Below, in pieces: positions 17,317 to 26,276 of a DNA stretch of 64,000 nt (the first letter of the stretch is position 1; every line of letters starts with the position of its first letter). Source of the stretch: Roseibium album (lineage in GTDB: Bacteria; Pseudomonadota; Alphaproteobacteria; Rhizobiales; Stappiaceae); NCBI RefSeq assembly GCF_001404515.1, contig NZ_CXWE01000016.1, positions 1 to 64,000 on the forward strand, in the 5' to 3' direction. The position numbers and the translations under genes were made by a program. A model generated the notes under the pieces. The model did no database searches and had not been told where the DNA came from. It saw nothing but the letters and a program-made list of their open reading frames with translations.

Positions 17317-17778
17317 ATGTTGGCTCAGACACCGGAAAAATTCGTTTCCTCCTACCTGCTTTATCTCCTGGCAGCGTCGAGTGAAGCGGCCAGCCATCAG
17401 TTTCATGCCAAGGTGCGCAAACTGGGACTTCGCGTACCCGAGTGGCGGGTCCTTGCATGCCTTTTCGATCAGGACGGATTGATGATAACCCAGCTGGCGC
17501 GGTTCTCGCTCATGGAACAGTCCCGCATGACGCGTATCGTCGACCAGATGGAAAAGCGCGGGCTTGTTGCCCGAAAGAGTGATGCGGGAGACGGACGCCG
17601 GGTCCGGATCTACCTTACCGATGACGGCCGTTTGATGAGCACTCAACTTGTCCTGGAAGCAAAAGACCACGAAAAAAGGCTGCTCTCGGCGCTCAGCCCT
17701 GCCGACGCGGAACGGATCAAGCCGTCATTGCTTCGGCTGCTGGATGCGCTCAACTCGTCGCTGATTTCCCAGGACTAG
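17317..17778 (+). CDS. MarR-family transcriptional regulator of the dioxygenase region
   Basis: 153 residues from the ATG at 17317 (a GTG at 17314 directly precedes it), with a G-rich ribosome site. The winged-helix core shows RVPEWRVLACLFDQDG, the recognition helix segment LMEQSRMTRIVDQMEKRGL and the wing DAGDGRRVRIYLTDDG, all typical of MarR. Such regulators usually repress and are released by aromatic acids or their CoA thioesters. It is divergent from the dioxygenase operon; the intervening 325 bases contain the perfect palindrome at 17014. Likely role: control of that operon and of dctPQM. Confidence 0.9.
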   Translation: MLAQTPEKFVSSYLLYLLAASSEAASHQFHAKVRKLGLRVPEWRVLACLFDQDGLMITQLARFSLMEQSRMTRIVDQMEKRGLVARKSDAGDGRRVRIYLTDDGRLMSTQLVLEAKDHEKRLLSALSPADAERIKPSLLRLLDALNSSLISQD

Positions 17779-17860
17779 ATCTGCCAACCTTGCTGTTTCA
17801 CCGGAACCCATTGGATTTGCCGGGAGGCAAAACCATAGCCGGTCATTCAATTTACAACTG

Positions 17861-18811
17861 TTATGCGCCGGGTTTCAGCGGTTGAGACCGTTGGCTTTCC
17901 AGGAACGACCATATCGACCGCGTGACGCGGTTCGAGTTCGGCTTATGCCTGAACAGACGGATTTCGAGCGGCACTTCCCACTCCGGCGCGCCGGTCTGCA
18001 CAAGGATCCCGGCTTTCATGTCCGGCGCGACCAGGCTTTTGGGAAGCCACGCGACGCCCATGCCGTCACGCGCCCGGATCCGCAGCGCACCTGCCATGGA
18101 GTTCTCATAGACAATCCGCAGACGGGCCGACAGACCCGCGCCTTTGAACAATGGCTCCAGGTGCCGTGCGATCGGTGCGTCTTCACCGAAACGCAGAAAC
18201 GGCATCTCAATCTTGTCGGCGCTGAAACTGAACAGCGGATTCCCGTCCGATTGCGGTTTGGAAACCGGAATGAGACTGTCATATCCGATTACCAGGGACC
18301 CTGACTTGTCAGGATTACTTTCGGGAGACCCGGTTCCCTGTTCGCTGTAACGGACATGGTGGCTCTCATAGGCGATGACGAAATCGACATCGCCGTTTTT
18401 GAGATCCCGCAAACAATTCGGCAAGTCGTCCGCTCTCAGCCGCGAGAGAATGGGTCCGTACGTCTCCTCAAAGCCCTGAAGCCAGGTCGGGTAGAACCGC
18501 CAGCCAATCGAATGCTGAGCGCCGAACGTGACCACGTACTTGTCGGGAAGCGACTGAGCCTCGAGGATCTGGCTACGCTCCTGCTCGATCCGCTCGAGAG
18601 CCTGCTGGCCGGCCTCCAGTATCTGCAATCCCGCCGTCGTGAGACGCACAGGCTGTCGCGACCGGTCGACAAGGGTCACCCCAATCCAGCTTTCCAGCGA
18701 TCTGATCCGGCGACTGAAAGCTGACTGGCTCAAATTGCTTTGATCCGCGGCCTGGGAGAAGTTCCCCGTGTTGTTGAGCCGGGCCAGATCCCGGAAGAGA
18801 TATATGTCCAT
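17861..18811 (-). CDS. LysR-family transcriptional regulator
   Basis: 316 residues with an N-terminal winged helix-turn-helix (about 1-60: FRDLARLNNTGNFSQAADQS, then QSAFSRRIRSLE) and a periplasmic-binding-protein-like effector domain. It is divergent from the CuyA-like gene, and the 112-base gap holds TTGAG/CTCAA repeats, including a T-N11-A element. It most likely activates the lyase-ProXVW-hydrolase operon in response to the substrate. Confidence 0.9.
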   Translation of the reverse strand: MDIYLFRDLARLNNTGNFSQAADQSNLSQSAFSRRIRSLESWIGVTLVDRSRQPVRLTTAGLQILEAGQQALERIEQERSQILEAQSLPDKYVVTFGAQHSIGWRFYPTWLQGFEETYGPILSRLRADDLPNCLRDLKNGDVDFVIAYESHHVRYSEQGTGSPESNPDKSGSLVIGYDSLIPVSKPQSDGNPLFSFSADKIEMPFLRFGEDAPIARHLEPLFKGAGLSARLRIVYENSMAGALRIRARDGMGVAWLPKSLVAPDMKAGILVQTGAPEWEVPLEIRLFRHKPNSNRVTRSIWSFLESQRSQPLKPGA

Positions 18812-18866
18812 GAGAATCGAACATATTGCAAAAAACGCATAATGTCATGCAAACATAATATTGGAT

Positions 18867-18901
18867 TTGAGCTTGGGTTTGCCTCAATTTTGAGCTTGAG
18901 G
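18867..18901. promoter_or_regulatory. LysR-type operator cluster (TTGAG-N11-CTCAA plus repeats)
   Basis: TTGAG at 18867-18871 and CTCAA at 18883-18887 form an inverted repeat with an 11-base spacer, the classical LysR box geometry. Further TTGAG copies follow at 18890-18894 and 18896-18900, so CCTCAA and TTGAGG also pair. The cluster ends 23 bases before the lyase start and lies in the LysR/lyase divergent gap. Confidence 0.55.
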
Positions 18902-18923
18902 AAATTCTAATCAGAGCCATAAA

Positions 18924-19967
18924 ATGTCTGTAGAAAAAATATTGCCGACCGTAACGACGCGTATTGAATTCGACCGGTTCCCAAGGGTGGATCTATGCCA
19001 TCAGCCAACCCCCATCGAAGCCATGCCACGCCTGAGTGCGCATCTGGGCGGGCCACAACTTTTTATCAAGCGCGACGACTGCACCGGACTTGCGACCGGC
19101 GGCAACAAGACACGCAAGCTCGAGTTTCTGATGGGCGAGGCGCTCCGTGAGGGGGCCGACATCGTGATCACGCAGGGCGCTGTACAATCCAACCATGTAC
19201 GGCAAACAGCTGCGGCTGCCTGCCGGCTGGGCATGAAGTGCCATGTACTGCTCGAACGCCGTGTCCCGGGAAGGACCCAGGCCTACGAGGAATCCGGAAA
19301 CGTATTTCTCGACAAACTGTTTGCAACCACATTCGAATTCCGGCCGAGCGGCCTGGACATGAATGCCGAAGCACAGAATGTGGCGGATCGCATGAAGGCC
19401 GAGGGACACAAGCCCTATTTCATTCCCGGCGGCGGGTCGAATGCCACCGGCGCCCTGGGATATGTGAGCTGCGCCCAGGAAATCATGGACCAGTGCCTTG
19501 AGACCAATCAGCGTTTTCAATGGCTGGTCATGGGCACAGGCAGTTCCGGCACCCAGGCCGGCCTGGTCGCGGGATTTCATATCCTCGGCTATGATCTTCC
19601 CGTCATGGGGGTCAGCGTCCGCCAACCGCGTGAACGCCAGTTGAATGCTGTCCTCGCAACGACGCAGAAAACGCTGGCCAAACTGGACGGACCGCACATT
19701 GAACCGGGAACCATCCTGGTAGACGACGGCTATGTCGGAGAAGGCTACGGCCTGCCGACCACTTCCACCCTGGAAGCGATCCGGCTCACGGCCCGCCAGG
19801 AAGGCATTCTGCTGGATCCTGTCTATTCGGCCAAAGGCATGGCCGGGCTGATCGGCATGGTCCGCGAGGGTTTTTTCAAGCCCGAAGACAATGTCCTGTT
19901 CCTGCATACGGGAGGATCGACTTCGCTATTTGCCTATGAAGACCAGATAATCGGTAGCCTGGATTAA
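18924..19967 (+). CDS. PLP-dependent L-cysteate sulfo-lyase (CuyA) / D-cysteine desulfhydrase family enzyme
   Basis: 347 residues of the ACC-deaminase/D-cysteine-desulfhydrase fold type II. The PLP lysine is predicted at Lys62 in GGNKTRKLEF. The substrate-facing loop QGAVQSNHVRQTAAAA, the phosphate-binding GSSGTQAG and a C-terminal LFLHTGGS are present. Several stretches (IKRDDCTGLATGG, GLDMNAE, GGGSNATGALGYV, YVGEGYG) match my recollection of CuyA, which cleaves L-cysteate to pyruvate, ammonia and sulfite, better than DcyD. No sulfite exporter or oxidase lies nearby, so the sulfonate assignment is tentative. It is followed 60 bases later by a ProXVW-type importer. Confidence 0.78.
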   Translation: MSVEKILPTVTTRIEFDRFPRVDLCHQPTPIEAMPRLSAHLGGPQLFIKRDDCTGLATGGNKTRKLEFLMGEALREGADIVITQGAVQSNHVRQTAAAACRLGMKCHVLLERRVPGRTQAYEESGNVFLDKLFATTFEFRPSGLDMNAEAQNVADRMKAEGHKPYFIPGGGSNATGALGYVSCAQEIMDQCLETNQRFQWLVMGTGSSGTQAGLVAGFHILGYDLPVMGVSVRQPRERQLNAVLATTQKTLAKLDGPHIEPGTILVDDGYVGEGYGLPTTSTLEAIRLTARQEGILLDPVYSAKGMAGLIGMVREGFFKPEDNVLFLHTGGSTSLFAYEDQIIGSLD

Positions 19968-20027
19968 GAGAACAAACAAAATCAAAAAAATCCGGTCAAC
20001 CGGCACCATCCACCAGAGGAGTGAATC

Positions 20028-20993
20028 ATGAAAAACAGTTTGAAGTGTCTGACGGTCGCAACCGCAATGAGCGTGTTCGCGGTGCCTGCCCTTGCGGCCG
20101 AGGAAGTCAAGATCGGCGTTCCGTCCTGGACCGGCGCCCAGGCAATTGCACATCTGCTTGCCGCTGTGGTCGAAATGCGCATTGGCGGAAAAGCCGAACT
20201 GATTCCCGGCAACAACGCCACGATATTTCAGGCGATGGATCAGGGCAAAGGCGACATTGACGTTCATCCCGATGTTTGGCTGCCCAACCAGGAGAGTTTT
20301 ACCAAGAAATACGTTGATGGCGCCGGCACCGTGACCCTGTCATCCAATCCCTATGAAGGTAATCAGGGCTTCTGTGTCTCCAAGGACTTCGGCGAGGCAA
20401 ACAACATCACCGACATCGCCGACCTGGGACGCCCGGACGTCGCCGCTCAAATGGACAGCGACGGCAACGGCAAGGGTGAAATGTGGATAGGCGCACCCGG
20501 GTGGGCATCTGCCAACGTCAACGAGGTCAAGGTCCGCGACTATGGCCTCATGGATTTCGTTGAACCGATCCGTGCCGAGGAAAGCGTCAAGACCGCGCGT
20601 GTCAAGGACAGCATTGCCAAGGGTGAAGGCTATGCATTCTATTGCTACAAGCCTCACGCCATCTGGTACATGTTCGACGTCAAGATGCTGACGGAACCGA
20701 CCTATGATCCGGCGAAATACGTCATGGTGCAGCCTTCGGACGACGCCGACTGGTTCGAAAAATCGAACGTGACAACCAAAGATGCACTGAAGAAAGTGCA
20801 GATTGCATGGTCCAACTCCCTGCCCGAACGGTCACCAGCCATTGCGGAGTTCTTTTCCAACTTCTCTCTTACCGCGGATGATGTAAGCGGTTTCGCCTTC
20901 GAGATCAGCGGAAATGGCCGGGAGCCAGAAGATGTCGCGCGGGAATGGGTGGAAGCCAACCCTGACCGTGTGGATGCCTGGCTGGGCCTCTAG
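20028..20993 (+). CDS. proX: ProX/OpuAC-type ABC transporter substrate-binding protein
   Basis: 321 residues with a signal peptide ending near ALAAEE, so periplasmic. The OpuAC (glycine betaine/proline betaine) fold is shown by VKIGVPSWTGAQAIAHLL at the N-terminus, the GKGDIDVHPDVWLPN segment and YCYKPHAIWYMFD, with aromatic residues that could form a cation-pi box for a quaternary amine. An AGAGGAG ribosome site precedes the ATG. The downstream genes encode the ATPase and permease. The presence of a CuyA-like lyase upstream suggests that the ligand may be a zwitterionic amino-acid or sulfonate derivative rather than an osmolyte. Confidence 0.88.
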   Translation: MKNSLKCLTVATAMSVFAVPALAAEEVKIGVPSWTGAQAIAHLLAAVVEMRIGGKAELIPGNNATIFQAMDQGKGDIDVHPDVWLPNQESFTKKYVDGAGTVTLSSNPYEGNQGFCVSKDFGEANNITDIADLGRPDVAAQMDSDGNGKGEMWIGAPGWASANVNEVKVRDYGLMDFVEPIRAEESVKTARVKDSIAKGEGYAFYCYKPHAIWYMFDVKMLTEPTYDPAKYVMVQPSDDADWFEKSNVTTKDALKKVQIAWSNSLPERSPAIAEFFSNFSLTADDVSGFAFEISGNGREPEDVAREWVEANPDRVDAWLGL

Positions 20994-21016
20994 TCCCGGA
21001 CGCATTCGAGCATGAC

Positions 21017-21041
21017 GTGGTGCCGGTTCTTCCGGCACCGC
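21017..21041 (+). terminator. Intercistronic stem-loop between proX and proV
   Basis: A perfect 8-base stem GGTGCCGG/CCGGCACC with a 5-base loop TTCTT, 24 bases after the proX stop. There is no T-run, so it more likely protects the binding-protein message or attenuates transcription than ends it. Its presence argues against an earlier start for the downstream ATPase gene. Confidence 0.5.
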
Positions 21042-21089
21042 CTGATCTTGACGCAGCCAATGCTGCAAAACCGCGGGACGCCGTCAGCC

Positions 21090-22145
21090 ATGAGCGATGA
21101 GACCGTCATAGAAATCTCCGATGTCTGGAAGATTTTCGGAGCAGATCAGCAAGGCGCGCTGAATGCGATCCATGAAGACGGTCTGACCAAGGCCGAAGTT
21201 CTGGCCCGCTACAATGCGGTGGTCGGTGTCGCGGATGTCAGCCTTTCCGTCAACAAGGGCGAAATCTTCTGCATCATGGGATTGTCGGGTAGCGGCAAAT
21301 CCACTCTGGTCCGTCATTTCAACCGCTTGCTGGAGCCGACAGCCGGCCGGATCCTGATCGAGGGAACGGATGTGATGGCGCTCGGTTCAAAGGAATTGCA
21401 AAATTTCAGGAACCGGAAGATCGGGATGGTGTTCCAGAACTTCGCGCTCATGCCCCACCGGTCAGTCCTGGACAATGTCGCGATGCCCCTCGAAATTCGG
21501 AAAGTCTCCAAGAACGAGCGGATGCGGCAGGCGGCAGCTTTTCTCGATATTGTCGAACTCGGCGCCTGGGGTTCCAAATATGCGCATGAATTGTCGGGCG
21601 GGATGCAGCAGCGTGTCGGTCTCGCGCGCGCCCTGGCGGCCAATCCCGATGTCCTGCTCATGGATGAGCCGTTCAGCGCCCTGGACCCCCTGATCCGGCG
21701 CCAGTTGCAGGATGAATTCATCCGCCTCAGCAAGATCCTGAAGAAAACGACCGTCTTCATCACCCACGACCTGGATGAAGCTGTCCGGATCGGTGACCGG
21801 ATTGCCATAATGCGGGACGGCAGGGTGGTTCAGATCGGCACTGCCGAAGACATCGTGATGCACCCGGCCGATGACTATGTCGCCGATTTTGTCGCCGGGA
21901 TTTCCCGGTTGAAGGTCGTCAGGGCACATGCGGTGATGCAACCGCTGGCGGAGTACACACACGAACATGGCCCGCTACCGGAGAACACTCCGCGCGTTGC
22001 GGAAAGCGAAACACTCAGCACCCTCATCAACATGGCAATCGGCACGGACGATGCCATCATCGTTGAAGACGAGGGGACCGACGTCGGTGTGATCACAAGA
22101 GAAAACATCCTGCGGACGGTGATAGAGGGGACCGAGGTATCATGA
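21090..22145 (+). CDS. proV: ProV-type ABC transporter ATP-binding protein
   Basis: 351 residues from the ATG at 21090; the frame is open from 21012, but that region includes a stem-loop. The ATPase carries Walker A GLSGSGKST, the Q-loop, the signature LSGGMQQRVG and Walker B VLLMDEPFSALDP, with the EVLARYNAVVGV insertion typical of ProV/OpuAA. A C-terminal CBS-like region (about 280-345) is shorter than the usual tandem pair. It energises uptake by ProW. The stop overlaps the permease start by four bases (ATGA). Confidence 0.9.
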   Translation: MSDETVIEISDVWKIFGADQQGALNAIHEDGLTKAEVLARYNAVVGVADVSLSVNKGEIFCIMGLSGSGKSTLVRHFNRLLEPTAGRILIEGTDVMALGSKELQNFRNRKIGMVFQNFALMPHRSVLDNVAMPLEIRKVSKNERMRQAAAFLDIVELGAWGSKYAHELSGGMQQRVGLARALAANPDVLLMDEPFSALDPLIRRQLQDEFIRLSKILKKTTVFITHDLDEAVRIGDRIAIMRDGRVVQIGTAEDIVMHPADDYVADFVAGISRLKVVRAHAVMQPLAEYTHEHGPLPENTPRVAESETLSTLINMAIGTDDAIIVEDEGTDVGVITRENILRTVIEGTEVS

Positions 22146-23683
22146 TGGACCAGAGCAACGTGCCCCTCGCCGATAACGAAGCCGAAGCTGAACGGGCCTA
22201 TACCGAAGAGCGCCGGAAGAACATTGCCGAATTTGTTCGTACCAATCCGGATTACTATGTCACGAATTTCGACCGTATCGGCGAGAGCTCGAAATTCACG
22301 GCAACGCTCAATCTGATGGCAGGCCTGTTCGGGCCTGTCTGGTTCGGTGCGAGAGGGTTGTGGTCATGGGCCCTGCCGTTTCTGATCATCGAGACCCTGG
22401 CAATCGTCCAGATCGCGCGCGGATTGTTCGGCGACCTGGCTGCAGAAGCCATGGAACGGATTGCCTCGATCGAGGGAACGCTCGAATTGCGCCGCGAACA
22501 GCTTGCTGCGGCAATCGAAAGCGGATCCGACAAGGCGGATGTCTACAAGCGCACCGTGGATTCCCTGGAAGCCAATATCGGAGGAATACGCGCCGAAGCC
22601 GAGGCTCTTGCCGATCAGGGTGTATGGATCGCCCTGGCAGGCCTGGCGCTGCTCGTCCTGGCAAAAGGTGCACAAGCCATCTGCGCGAACTGGGCGCTGG
22701 AAAAGCGGTTCTCCGAATGGCTGTCCGACAACTCCATCCGTTCCGGAATGCCGGCATCCCAAATTGCTTTCAGCGCCGTTTTCATGGCGCTTATCGTTCT
22801 GGCTTCCGTTTTGCATTACAGCTTCCCCGGTCGGTTCTCGCTGCTTTCCGCTTTTCCGACCAATCCGGAATTCCGTATTGTCAGTATCGAAGCCGTGGAA
22901 GCCTTCTTTGCGTTCTGCGTCGCCAACGGTGAAGGACTGTTTGATGCCATCACCTATGTGATCCGCCTGCTGCTGGACGCTCTGGAACTGGTATTCGTCA
23001 GTACGCCGTGGATCGTGGTTGCCAGCCTGATCATCCTGTTGACCTGGCTGACGGCCGGCATTCGGACCGCGGTCTGGTCCGGAGCATTTCTCGCCTATAT
23101 GGGATTGCTGGGCTTCTGGGACAAAGCAATGACCACCCTGGCTCTGCTGGGTACCGCTGCATGCCTGTCAATCATTATCGGCATCCCGCTCGGCATGTTC
23201 GCGGCCAGGCGCCCCCGGTTTTATTCCTTCATTCAGCCAATCATGGATTTCATGCAGACCATGCCGGCCTTTGTCTTCATGATCCCGGTGATCGCATTTT
23301 TCGGGACCGGCAAGCCGGCCGCCGTTGTCACGACCATGATTTTTGGCGGTACACCCGTCGTCCGCCTCACGGTGCTTGGCTTGCGAGGCGTTCCCGAGAG
23401 TGTTCGGGAAGCCGCAATCGCGTTTGGTGGCAACAAGTGGTACCTGCTGACCCGGGTTGACCTGCCGCTGGCAAGCCCGTCCATAAGGGCGGGGATCAAC
23501 CAGACAATCATGCTGTCGCTTGCCATGGTGGTGGTCGCTTCACTGATCGGTGCCAAGGGCCTGGGTGAGGATGTGCTCGAAGCCCTGCAATATGCGAATG
23601 TCGGTCAAGGCATTCTCGCCGGTTTCTCCATTCTGTTCTGTGCCATGATCCTGGACCGGATCGTTCAAGGTGCCCGGAAATGA
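22142..23683 (+). CDS. proW: ProW-type ABC transporter permease with long N-terminal extension
   Basis: 513 residues, longer than the roughly 280-350 typical of ProW. The first 250 residues contain a soluble leader (YTEERRKNIAEFVRTNPDYY), a membrane pair and a predicted coiled coil (about 95-150, rich in E/R/A/L). The C-terminal half is the canonical BPD_transp_1 permease, with the ATPase-coupling loop RGVPESVREAAIAFGGNKW. Related long permeases are known for betaine/choline transport. It overlaps both the ATPase gene and the hydrolase gene by four bases, giving a tight proVW-hydrolase unit. Confidence 0.88.
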   Translation: MMDQSNVPLADNEAEAERAYTEERRKNIAEFVRTNPDYYVTNFDRIGESSKFTATLNLMAGLFGPVWFGARGLWSWALPFLIIETLAIVQIARGLFGDLAAEAMERIASIEGTLELRREQLAAAIESGSDKADVYKRTVDSLEANIGGIRAEAEALADQGVWIALAGLALLVLAKGAQAICANWALEKRFSEWLSDNSIRSGMPASQIAFSAVFMALIVLASVLHYSFPGRFSLLSAFPTNPEFRIVSIEAVEAFFAFCVANGEGLFDAITYVIRLLLDALELVFVSTPWIVVASLIILLTWLTAGIRTAVWSGAFLAYMGLLGFWDKAMTTLALLGTAACLSIIIGIPLGMFAARRPRFYSFIQPIMDFMQTMPAFVFMIPVIAFFGTGKPAAVVTTMIFGGTPVVRLTVLGLRGVPESVREAAIAFGGNKWYLLTRVDLPLASPSIRAGINQTIMLSLAMVVVASLIGAKGLGEDVLEALQYANVGQGILAGFSILFCAMILDRIVQGARK

Positions 23684-24402
23684 TCCCACTGGTTCTGGTC
23701 CACGGGTTCATGGGTGGCAGCGAACAATGGAAAATGCAGGCACCGCTTGCGGACATAGGTCCCCTGGTGACGCCAGACTTGCCGGGTTTTGGGCAAAATG
23801 CGGGCGCTCCCCCGGTCAACTCGATCGGTGGGTTTGCCGATTGGGTTCTTCAGGACCTTCTGGACCAGGGCATTGAGCGGTTTCATCTCCTCGGGCATTC
23901 CATGGGAGGAATGATCGTTCAGGAAATGATGCGGCGCTCGCCGGAAGCTGTCGACAGGCTCATTCTGTACGGCACCGGACCCGTCGGAGTTTTGCCGGGA
24001 CGGTTCGAAACCATTGAAACTTCCATGAATCGCGCTGCCAAAGACGGAGCGGCAGCGACGGCGCGCCGGATATCCGCCACCTGGTTCATGCGTGGGGAGC
24101 AGGCTGAAGAATACGCTGCCTGTGCAGCAATTGCCGAAAAGAGCGGCCTAGGCGCGATTTCGGCAGGTCTTGAGGCAATGAGGGACTGGTCAGGTGAAGA
24201 CAGTCTTTCCGCGATCGAAGCCCCTTCGCTCGCGCTTTGGGGCGACGGCGACCGAACCTATGCCTGGCCACAGGTAGAAACTCTCTGGAAGACCGTCCCG
24301 AACTGCAAACTCGCCGTCGTTCCAGGATGTGCCCACGCCGTGCATCTTGAAGAGCCGGAAATTTTCAACCGCCTGATTGCGAAGTTTCTTAGCGACATGT
24401 GA
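23680..24402 (+). CDS. Alpha/beta hydrolase in the ProXVW operon
   Basis: 240 residues with no signal peptide, hence cytoplasmic. The alpha/beta-hydrolase fold has oxyanion motif VHGFMGG, nucleophile elbow GHSMGG (predicted Ser74), a likely acid in LWGDGDRTYAW and His in CAHAVHLEEP. It starts within the permease stop (ATGA), so it is almost certainly co-expressed with the importer. Placement suggests that it hydrolyses an imported ester or amide conjugate to release the substrate of the CuyA-like lyase; this is inference. The individual substrate is unknown. Confidence 0.88.
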   Translation: MIPLVLVHGFMGGSEQWKMQAPLADIGPLVTPDLPGFGQNAGAPPVNSIGGFADWVLQDLLDQGIERFHLLGHSMGGMIVQEMMRRSPEAVDRLILYGTGPVGVLPGRFETIETSMNRAAKDGAAATARRISATWFMRGEQAEEYAACAAIAEKSGLGAISAGLEAMRDWSGEDSLSAIEAPSLALWGDGDRTYAWPQVETLWKTVPNCKLAVVPGCAHAVHLEEPEIFNRLIAKFLSDM

Positions 24403-24459
24403 CGAACTTGGCCACATTCGTGACAACCTGACTGTCAAGCCCACCGCCGAACATTCGCC

Positions 24460-25263
24460 TCAGAAAAGATATCTGCTTTCCAACACCAGCCCGTAGCGCT
24501 GGTAGTTCTGTTCGAAGACCGCCTTGGAACCGTCGGAGACCCATCTGCGGTCAAAATTCGATTGCAGCCACCAGTAACGCCCCCCGACACCCACCTGCCA
24601 GTTTCTGGTCAGGTCGAGATTGAGCATCAAGTCGGTTTCAACGCCGTGTGTCCATTGGCTCTCCCAGGTTTCAACCCTGGTGTGGCTCCACGGTACAGCC
24701 GCCACATCAAATGACCAGCTGACCCTTTCGCTGATGTCTCCTTCCGCAGTCAGGCCGACGCGGATCGCATGCCATTGACGCGTCTGCTCAATGACCGTCC
24801 GGCCGTCCTCAGCGTCAATACTGTCATTCAGGTAGTGATAGCCGACGAAGCCCTTTAACCGGACCATCTCGTTCGCGAAGCTGGCAAAGCGCCAACCACC
24901 ATCGACAACAACGTATCCAAGAGCACTTTCCTCCAGATCGCCGCTCGGATTGGTATAGAAGTCCCCTTCACCGCCAAAATTTCTGCCAAGCCCGACATAT
25001 CCGCGCACAAAGGTGCTCGTGGTCAGGACTTCCAGCTCTCCGACAATCTCGGCGGTATGCGACGAGACGCCATCGACAGTGTTCCAGTTCAGGTCACCCG
25101 TATCCAATTCGGAGTTGTTCTGGCTATACCAGTACCGGAGCCCGATACTTCCCCGCAGCGTTGGCGCCTGATACTGCGGCGATCCCTTGATGTTGTAATC
25201 CGCTGCCTGAGCCTGAAAGCACAAGAAAGTCACGGTGAGAAGCGCGAAAAATCTTTTGAACAT
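24460..25263 (-). CDS. Outer-membrane beta-barrel protein
   Basis: 267 residues with a signal peptide (FFALLTVTFLCFQAQA, cleavage before ADYN). The mature protein is made of alternating amphipathic strands rich in W, Y and G (for example LRYWYSQ, VRGYVGLGRNFGG, VGVGGRYWWLQ) and ends in SRYLF, the C-terminal Phe typical of BAM substrates. The length fits a barrel of 10-12 strands, in the general range of omptin-like or OmpW-like proteins, but no protease catalytic residues were recognised. It stands alone. Function is unknown beyond the outer-membrane location. Confidence 0.72.
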   Translation of the reverse strand: MFKRFFALLTVTFLCFQAQAADYNIKGSPQYQAPTLRGSIGLRYWYSQNNSELDTGDLNWNTVDGVSSHTAEIVGELEVLTTSTFVRGYVGLGRNFGGEGDFYTNPSGDLEESALGYVVVDGGWRFASFANEMVRLKGFVGYHYLNDSIDAEDGRTVIEQTRQWHAIRVGLTAEGDISERVSWSFDVAAVPWSHTRVETWESQWTHGVETDLMLNLDLTRNWQVGVGGRYWWLQSNFDRRWVSDGSKAVFEQNYQRYGLVLESRYLF

Positions 25264-25633
25264 AGAACCTGTACTGCCGAGAATTGATGCGCGGAACTCG
25301 CGCTAAAGATGCAAATATCCATTGCAACTTATGGTTAATGGATGGTGAAAATTTCGCTTTCCAGCTCGGTTTTTCGCGAGAATCTCGACATGTCCATGAA
25401 CCTGGGAACTGCAAATCCACAGCCGGCAGCCGGATTGGTGCCCCCAGTCTCGCCCGGTGCATCCGCCATCGCGAAAAGCTTTTTTATTATTAAAGTCAGA
25501 TATTTGCGCAACCAATCTACCGACCGTCCGTCGACACCCCAATGAATAGGCCCTTTCCTGTTCCAGTTAAATTGCATTGCAATGCGCCTCATGTGAGAGT
25601 GAGCGAGTGCGGCCAGTATCTGAAGGGATATCC
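25264..25633. other. 370-base intergenic region, AT-rich, with palindrome at 25571-25583
   Basis: This gap divides the divergent outer-membrane barrel and lysE-type genes. It includes an AT-rich stretch (about 25478-25505) and the palindrome ATTGCATTGCAAT about 50 bases before the exporter start. Short open frames in it do not resemble proteins. Nothing else was recognised. Confidence 0.4.
25571..25583. promoter_or_regulatory. Palindrome ATTGCATTGCAAT upstream of the LysE-family gene
   Basis: A perfect 13-base palindrome with 6-base arms ATTGCA/TGCAAT around one central T, located 51 bases upstream of the exporter start codon. This is a plausible operator position. No LysG/Lrp partner gene is adjacent. 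Confidence 0.35.
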
Positions 25634-26275
25634 ATGGAAAGCATCAATCTGTACCTGCCCGGAATCCTGCTCGCCTACGTGGCATTCCTGATGGCTATCG
25701 CGAGCCCGGGACCAAACATTCTGGCGGTGATGGGAACATCCATGAGCGTTGGAAGGTCTTCGGGGATCGCATTGGCGCTCGGCGTTGCGTCGGGCTCATT
25801 CACCTGGGCGGTCCTTACCGTGCTCGGTCTTTCCGCGCTTCTCGCTGCATATGCAAACGCGCTCATTGCAATCAAGATATTAGGCGGTCTCTACCTGTTT
25901 TGGCTGGCCTACAAGTCGTTCAGGTCGGCGATGTCGCGACACGACATTGAGGCCAGAGAGCTGGCTGGCGGCCGAAGGACACCGTTCGGATACCTGGCGC
26001 GGGGATACATCATTCAGATGACCAATCCAAAAGCCGCTCTGGCATGGATTGCGATCATATCCCTCGGAATGAAAGAAGGCGCGCCGATCTGGGTCGGTGC
26101 CTCGATTGTGCTCGGCACATTCATCTTGTCGATCATTATCCACGTAGTCTATGCGTTGGCCTTTTCGACACCTGTCATGGTGCACGTCTATGGCAGAGCA
26201 CGACGCGTCATTCAGGGTACTCTTGGCGCTGTCTTCACGTTTGCAGGATTGAAGCTTCTGACCAGCCGGACGTGA
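25634..26275 (+). CDS. LysE/RhtB-family amino-acid exporter
   Basis: 213 residues from the ATG at 25634 (AAGGGAT ribosome site; the frame is open from 25577). Six predicted membrane helices and the family signature ASPGPNILAVMGTSMSVGRSSG at about 24-45 identify a LysE/RhtB translocator. These export amino acids such as lysine, homoserine or threonine, or related metabolites. The conserved NPKAALAW motif after the third/fourth helix is present. It is followed immediately by the EEP-family gene, with one base between stop and start. The exported compound is not predictable. Confidence 0.9.
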   Translation: MESINLYLPGILLAYVAFLMAIASPGPNILAVMGTSMSVGRSSGIALALGVASGSFTWAVLTVLGLSALLAAYANALIAIKILGGLYLFWLAYKSFRSAMSRHDIEARELAGGRRTPFGYLARGYIIQMTNPKAALAWIAIISLGMKEGAPIWVGASIVLGTFILSIIIHVVYALAFSTPVMVHVYGRARRVIQGTLGAVFTFAGLKLLTSRT

Positions 26276-26276
26276 C

